Assembly (NCBI RefSeq): GCF_039503195.1
Contig: NZ_JBCJKP010000001.1
Coordinates: 9,548,001-9,612,000, forward strand
Length of the DNA stretch: 64,000 nucleotides
Direction of reading: 5' to 3'
DNA from: Streptomyces mirabilis
GTDB lineage: Bacteria; Actinomycetota; Actinomycetes; Streptomycetales; Streptomycetaceae
Part shown: one piece after another, positions 61,174 through 64,000 of the stretch
Position numbering within the stretch: position 1 is the stretch's first letter
Layout of the letters: every line of letters begins with the position of its first letter
Position numbers and translations under genes: made by a program
The notes under the pieces: generated by a model
Seen by the model: the letters and a program-made list of their open reading frames with translations, nothing else
Databases searched by the model: none
Told to the model about the DNA's origin: nothing

Positions 61174-61854
61174 GTGACCGCGCCCCCGGACGACTGTCTC
61201 GCCCGCAACGAGTGGATCTGCGGTGAGTATCTGAGCACGCGCCGCCAGATCCTCCTGGACGCGGTCGTCCAGCACCTCCAGCTCACGGCGGTCTCCGTGC
61301 TCGTCGGACTCGTCATCGCGGTGCCGCTGGCCGTCCTGGCCCGGCGCTGGGGCTGGGCGGCCGGACCCGTCCTCGCGGTGACCACGATCCTCTACACCAT
61401 CCCGTCCCTCGCCATGTTCTCGCTCCTCCTGCCCGTGTACGGGCTGTCGGCCACGCTGGTCGTCTCCGGACTCGTCCTCTACTCGCTGACCCTCCTCGTC
61501 CGGAACATCCTCGCGGGCCTGCGCGCCGTCCCCGAGGAGACCCGGCAGGCCGCTCGCGGCATGGGATACGGGCCCATCCGCCTCCTGCTCACCGTGGAAC
61601 TGCCGCTCGCGGTGCCCGCCTCGATGGCCGGACTGCGCATCGCCACCGTCTCGGCGGTCTCACTGGTGACGGTCGGCGCGATCGTCGGCTTCGGGGGACT
61701 CGGCAATCTCATCTACGCGGGCATGAACACCTACTTCAAGGCGCAGGTCCTCACCGCGTCCGTACTCTGCGTCGTCATCGCCGTCGCCGCGGACCTCCTC
61801 CTGCTCGCGGTGCAGCGGCTCCTCACCCCCTGGACCCGGGCGGCCCGCGGATGA
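61174..61854 (+). CDS. osmoprotectant-type ABC importer permease 1 (ProW/OpuCB-like)
   Basis: A 226-residue inner-membrane permease with five or six helices. CLARNEWICGEYLSTRRQILLDAVVQHLQL at the N-terminus (in two parts) and the EAA-loop region ARGMGYGPIRLLLTVELPLAVPASMAGLRI identify the quaternary-amine importer class. GTG start. A longer frame reaches 61102 without similarity. The stop overlaps the next permease. Confidence 0.85.
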   Translation: MTAPPDDCLARNEWICGEYLSTRRQILLDAVVQHLQLTAVSVLVGLVIAVPLAVLARRWGWAAGPVLAVTTILYTIPSLAMFSLLLPVYGLSATLVVSGLVLYSLTLLVRNILAGLRAVPEETRQAARGMGYGPIRLLLTVELPLAVPASMAGLRIATVSAVSLVTVGAIVGFGGLGNLIYAGMNTYFKAQVLTASVLCVVIAVAADLLLLAVQRLLTPWTRAARG

Positions 61855-62522
61855 ACGCCCTGACCGGGGCCTGGGACTGGCTCAGCGACCCCGCGCACTG
61901 GTCCGGGGACGACGGCGTCTGGCACCGCCTCGCCCAGCACCTCGTCCTGACCGTCGTCTGCCTCGTCATCAGCTGCCTCATCGCGCTGCCCGTCGCCCTC
62001 GTCCTGGGCCATCTCGGCAGGGGCGGCGCGCTCGCCGTCAACATCTCCAACATCGGCCGCGCCGTCCCCACCTTCGCCGTACTGGTCCTCCTGCTGCTCA
62101 CCCCGCTCGGCAAGTGGGGCGAGGGTCCGACCGTCGTCGCGCTGGTCCTCTTCGCCGTACCACCGCTGCTCACCAACGCCTACGTAGGGATGCGCGAGGT
62201 CGACCGGAGCGTGGTCAGCTCGGCGCGAGGCATGGGGATGACCGGCCGACAGATGCTGTTCCACGTAGAACTGCCCCTTTCGCTCCCGATGGTCATGAAC
62301 GGCGTACGGATCGCCGCGGTCCAACTCGTCGCGACCGCCACGATCGCCGCGCTCGCGGGCGGCGGCGGACTCGGCCGGATCATCACCGCGGGCTTCAACC
62401 TGGCGAGTACCCCGCAGGTCGTCGCCGGCGCGATCCTCGTCGCCGTGTTCGCCCTGATCGTCGAGGGGATCTTCGAGATCGCCGAACGGCTGGCACCGCG
62501 CTGGGCGAGGGGCATCCGATGA
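61851..62522 (+). CDS. osmoprotectant-type ABC importer permease 2 (ProW/OpuCD-like)
   Basis: A 223-residue permease of the same family, with six helices and the EAA loop SARGMGMTGRQMLFHVELPLSLPMVMNGVRI. It is coupled on both sides by ATGA overlaps. The two permeases would form a heterodimer. Confidence 0.87.
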   Translation: MNALTGAWDWLSDPAHWSGDDGVWHRLAQHLVLTVVCLVISCLIALPVALVLGHLGRGGALAVNISNIGRAVPTFAVLVLLLLTPLGKWGEGPTVVALVLFAVPPLLTNAYVGMREVDRSVVSSARGMGMTGRQMLFHVELPLSLPMVMNGVRIAAVQLVATATIAALAGGGGLGRIITAGFNLASTPQVVAGAILVAVFALIVEGIFEIAERLAPRWARGIR

Positions 62523-63469
62523 GGCGAGGTGGCACCCTGCTGAGCCTGGCCCTGCTGAGCCTGGCCCTGCTGACCGGCTGCGCCACCGGCCCGTCCCTGG
62601 AGAACCGCGGAGCGGTCACCGCGCCGCCCGGCGACAGCAAGCACCTGACCATCGGCTCGGCCGGGTTCACCGAGAGCGACCTGCTGGCCCAGATGTACGC
62701 GCTGCTGCTCGACCAGGCCGGATACAAGACCTCCATGCTGACGGTCGCCAACCGCGAACTCTACGAACCCGCCCTGGAATCCGGCCAGATCGACGTCGTA
62801 CCGGAGTACGCGGCCACCTTCGCGGACTGGCTGAACGCCAAGACCCACGGAGCGGACGCGCCGCCCGTCGGCTCACCCGATCTCGCCACCACGATGAAGG
62901 CGCTCCGAGCGCTCGCCACACCGCGCGGCCTCACCGTCCTCGACCCCAGCAGGGCCGTCGACCAGAACGCCTTCGCGGTGACGGCGGCGTATGCCGGGCA
63001 GCATCACCTGAAGACGCTCAGCGACCTCGGCGCGTCCCGTCTTCCGGTACGGCTCGCGGCGGGCGACGAGTGCGTCCAACGGCCCTACTGCGAACCCGGG
63101 TTGAAGAAGACGTACGGCATCGACATCACCGGCGTCGACCCGAAGGGTGTGGGCACCACCCAGGCGAAGCGGGCCGTGCAGAGTGGTCAGGACCAGATGG
63201 TCCTGACCACGACGACGGACGCGACGCTCGACGAGTTCGGCCTCGTCCTCCTCGCCGACGACAAACATCTGCAGAACGCCGACTACATCGTGCCCGTCGT
63301 CAACCGCTCGCGCGCCGGCAGCGAGGGCGTCATCAAGGCACTCGGCAAGGTCAACGACGTACTCACCACCGCGGACCTGGCATCGATGAACCAGCAGGTG
63401 GACAGCTGGCGACGGCTGCCCGAGGACGTGGCGCGGACCTATCTGAAGGACAAGGGCCTGCTGAAGTGA
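62519..63469 (+). CDS. glycine betaine/choline-type substrate-binding lipoprotein
   Basis: A 316-residue lipoprotein with the lipobox L-T-G-C21. It has an OpuAC-like fold, shown by IGSAGFTESDLLAQMYALLLDQAG, VVPEYAATFADWL, and the C-terminal LASMNQQVDSWRRLPEDVARTYL. It should capture a quaternary amine for the two permeases. No ATPase gene for this importer is in the window, so it must be elsewhere or shared. Confidence 0.88.
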   Translation: MRRGGTLLSLALLSLALLTGCATGPSLENRGAVTAPPGDSKHLTIGSAGFTESDLLAQMYALLLDQAGYKTSMLTVANRELYEPALESGQIDVVPEYAATFADWLNAKTHGADAPPVGSPDLATTMKALRALATPRGLTVLDPSRAVDQNAFAVTAAYAGQHHLKTLSDLGASRLPVRLAAGDECVQRPYCEPGLKKTYGIDITGVDPKGVGTTQAKRAVQSGQDQMVLTTTTDATLDEFGLVLLADDKHLQNADYIVPVVNRSRAGSEGVIKALGKVNDVLTTADLASMNQQVDSWRRLPEDVARTYLKDKGLLK

Positions 63470-63502
63470 TGCCCTCGGTTCCCTCAGTGCCCTCAGATGC
63501 CC

Positions 63503-64000
63503 TCAGACCCGGCGCCAGCGCGCCATCGCGAAGGAGAACAGGCCGAACAGCACGAGTCCGGCGGCGACGCACACCAGCAGCCACGGCCCCGCAGGGGTGT
63601 GGGCGAACGAGCGGATCGTGTCGTCCAGCCCCTTCGCCCGGTCGGGTTCGTAGTCGATCGCCGCGCGCACGGCGAAGCACCCCGCCGCGGCGAACACCAG
63701 CCCGCGCGCCGCGCCACCGCCCACGCCGGTCACATCCACCAGCCGCCGCGTGCGCGCCGACATCTGACCGAGCTTCAGCTTCTTGTGGTACTTGCGCAAC
63801 ACGGCCCGCCCGCCGATCAGCAGACCCGCCACGACGATGCCGACTCCGGCGACTCCGACGATCCACTGCCCCGCAGGCAGATTCAGCACCTTGGCCGTCA
63901 CGTCCCGCGACCGTTGGTCGCTCGAACCCTTCCCGCCACTGCCCGAGCCCGCCGCGAACGAGAGCACCGAGTAGGCGACGAACGCGTAGAACACGAAGCG
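63503..64000 (-). CDS. DUF1206-family membrane protein (partial)
   Basis: The frame runs from the stop at 63503 to the window end without a start, so the 5' part is missing. The visible 166 residues contain four helices in two repeated modules (LPAGQWIVGVAGVGIVVAGL, then ARGLVFAAAGCFAVRAAI, AGPWLLVCVAAGLVLFGLF), the pattern of DUF1206, a family with three such modules. The function of the family is unknown. Confidence 0.8.
   Translation of the reverse strand, partial: RFVFYAFVAYSVLSFAAGSGSGGKGSSDQRSRDVTAKVLNLPAGQWIVGVAGVGIVVAGLLIGGRAVLRKYHKKLKLGQMSARTRRLVDVTGVGGGAARGLVFAAAGCFAVRAAIDYEPDRAKGLDDTIRSFAHTPAGPWLLVCVAAGLVLFGLFSFAMARWRRV

Noticed and set aside
60221..63469. The ABC ATPase at 60221 as the energy subunit of the osmoprotectant importer.
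   Set aside because: It is on the opposite strand, carries MacB/LolD-type signatures and is directly followed by an FtsX-type permease, so it belongs to a different transporter.
63470..63505. Repeated CCCTCAG units after the substrate-binding protein as a regulatory array or terminator.
   Set aside because: The copies are irregularly spaced, unpaired and do not form a hairpin. Simple sequence drift is enough.

Overview
This is a high-GC actinobacterial window that reads as Streptomyces chromosome. Supporting signs are strong third-position G/C bias, frequent GTG and TTG starts, ATGA/GTGA stop-start overlaps, a WhiB-like protein, SpoIIE-type phosphatases, ANTAR regulators, a SigB/SigF-type sigma factor and F420-type enzymes. 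No rRNA, tRNA, CRISPR array or intact insertion sequence was found. All calls come from reading the sequence; no database search was run.

Layout. 1-4.8 kb: two tandem FemAB/GNAT-like acyltransferases, a divergent PhyH-type dioxygenase and an MFS exporter, possibly part of a small biosynthetic locus. 4.9-6.1 kb: a cobalamin riboswitch in front of the cobalt transporter genes cbtB-cbtA, closed by a strong terminator. 6.4-15 kb: a sortase-type (LAETG) surface protein, a VOC protein divergent from a WYL regulator, a PAS-GAF-PP2C-HATPase phosphatase, an IclR regulator, a membrane PP2C phosphatase with a repeat tail and a secreted CAP-domain protein. 15.3-24.7 kb: a phenylacetate catabolic locus (paaABCDE; paaH, paaF, paaJ; paaI, paaK) with two PaaR-like operators. 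Its paaN gene has lost its whole centre by an in-frame deletion. 24.7-29.7 kb: a secreted S1 protease, an APC permease, an oxidoreductase behind an elaborate promoter/operator region, and a secreted SnoaL-like protein. 30-40.5 kb: stress-signalling genes (PP2C phosphatase, GAF-ANTAR, WhiB, two HATPase proteins), a secreted lamin-tail protein, an XRE-cupin regulator, a frameshifted methyltransferase, small secreted/membrane proteins, an LLM flavin enzyme and a deleted GH43 glycosidase remnant.

40.6-55.8 kb is the most coherent system: about 15 kb on one strand, with mostly overlapping genes, encoding an O2-tolerant group 1h (actinobacterial, high-affinity) [NiFe] hydrogenase. The order is hypX, hhyS, hhyL, a NifU-like protein, two conserved proteins of unknown function (DUF5947- and DUF6084-like), a 480-residue protein of unknown function, the maturation protease, a 34-residue membrane microprotein, then hypA-hypB-hypF-hypC-hypD-hypE, ending at a 13-bp terminator hairpin. 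The cluster carries essentially everything needed to build and process the enzyme, including HypX, the aerobic source of the active-site CO ligand. The small subunit shows the C-x-x-D motif expected for a 1Asp3Cys proximal cluster.

55.9-64 kb: a COG4705 membrane protein, a SigB-type sigma factor preceded by a SigB-like promoter, a terminator hairpin and a coupled 33-codon leader ORF, an ANTAR regulator, an FtsX-type ABC exporter, an osmoprotectant-type ABC importer without its ATPase gene, and a DUF1206 gene cut by the window end.

At least three genes are damaged (paaN, a methyltransferase, a GH43 glycosidase) and a fourth (VOC-like) may be a remnant. Each needs read-level confirmation before biology is inferred from it.
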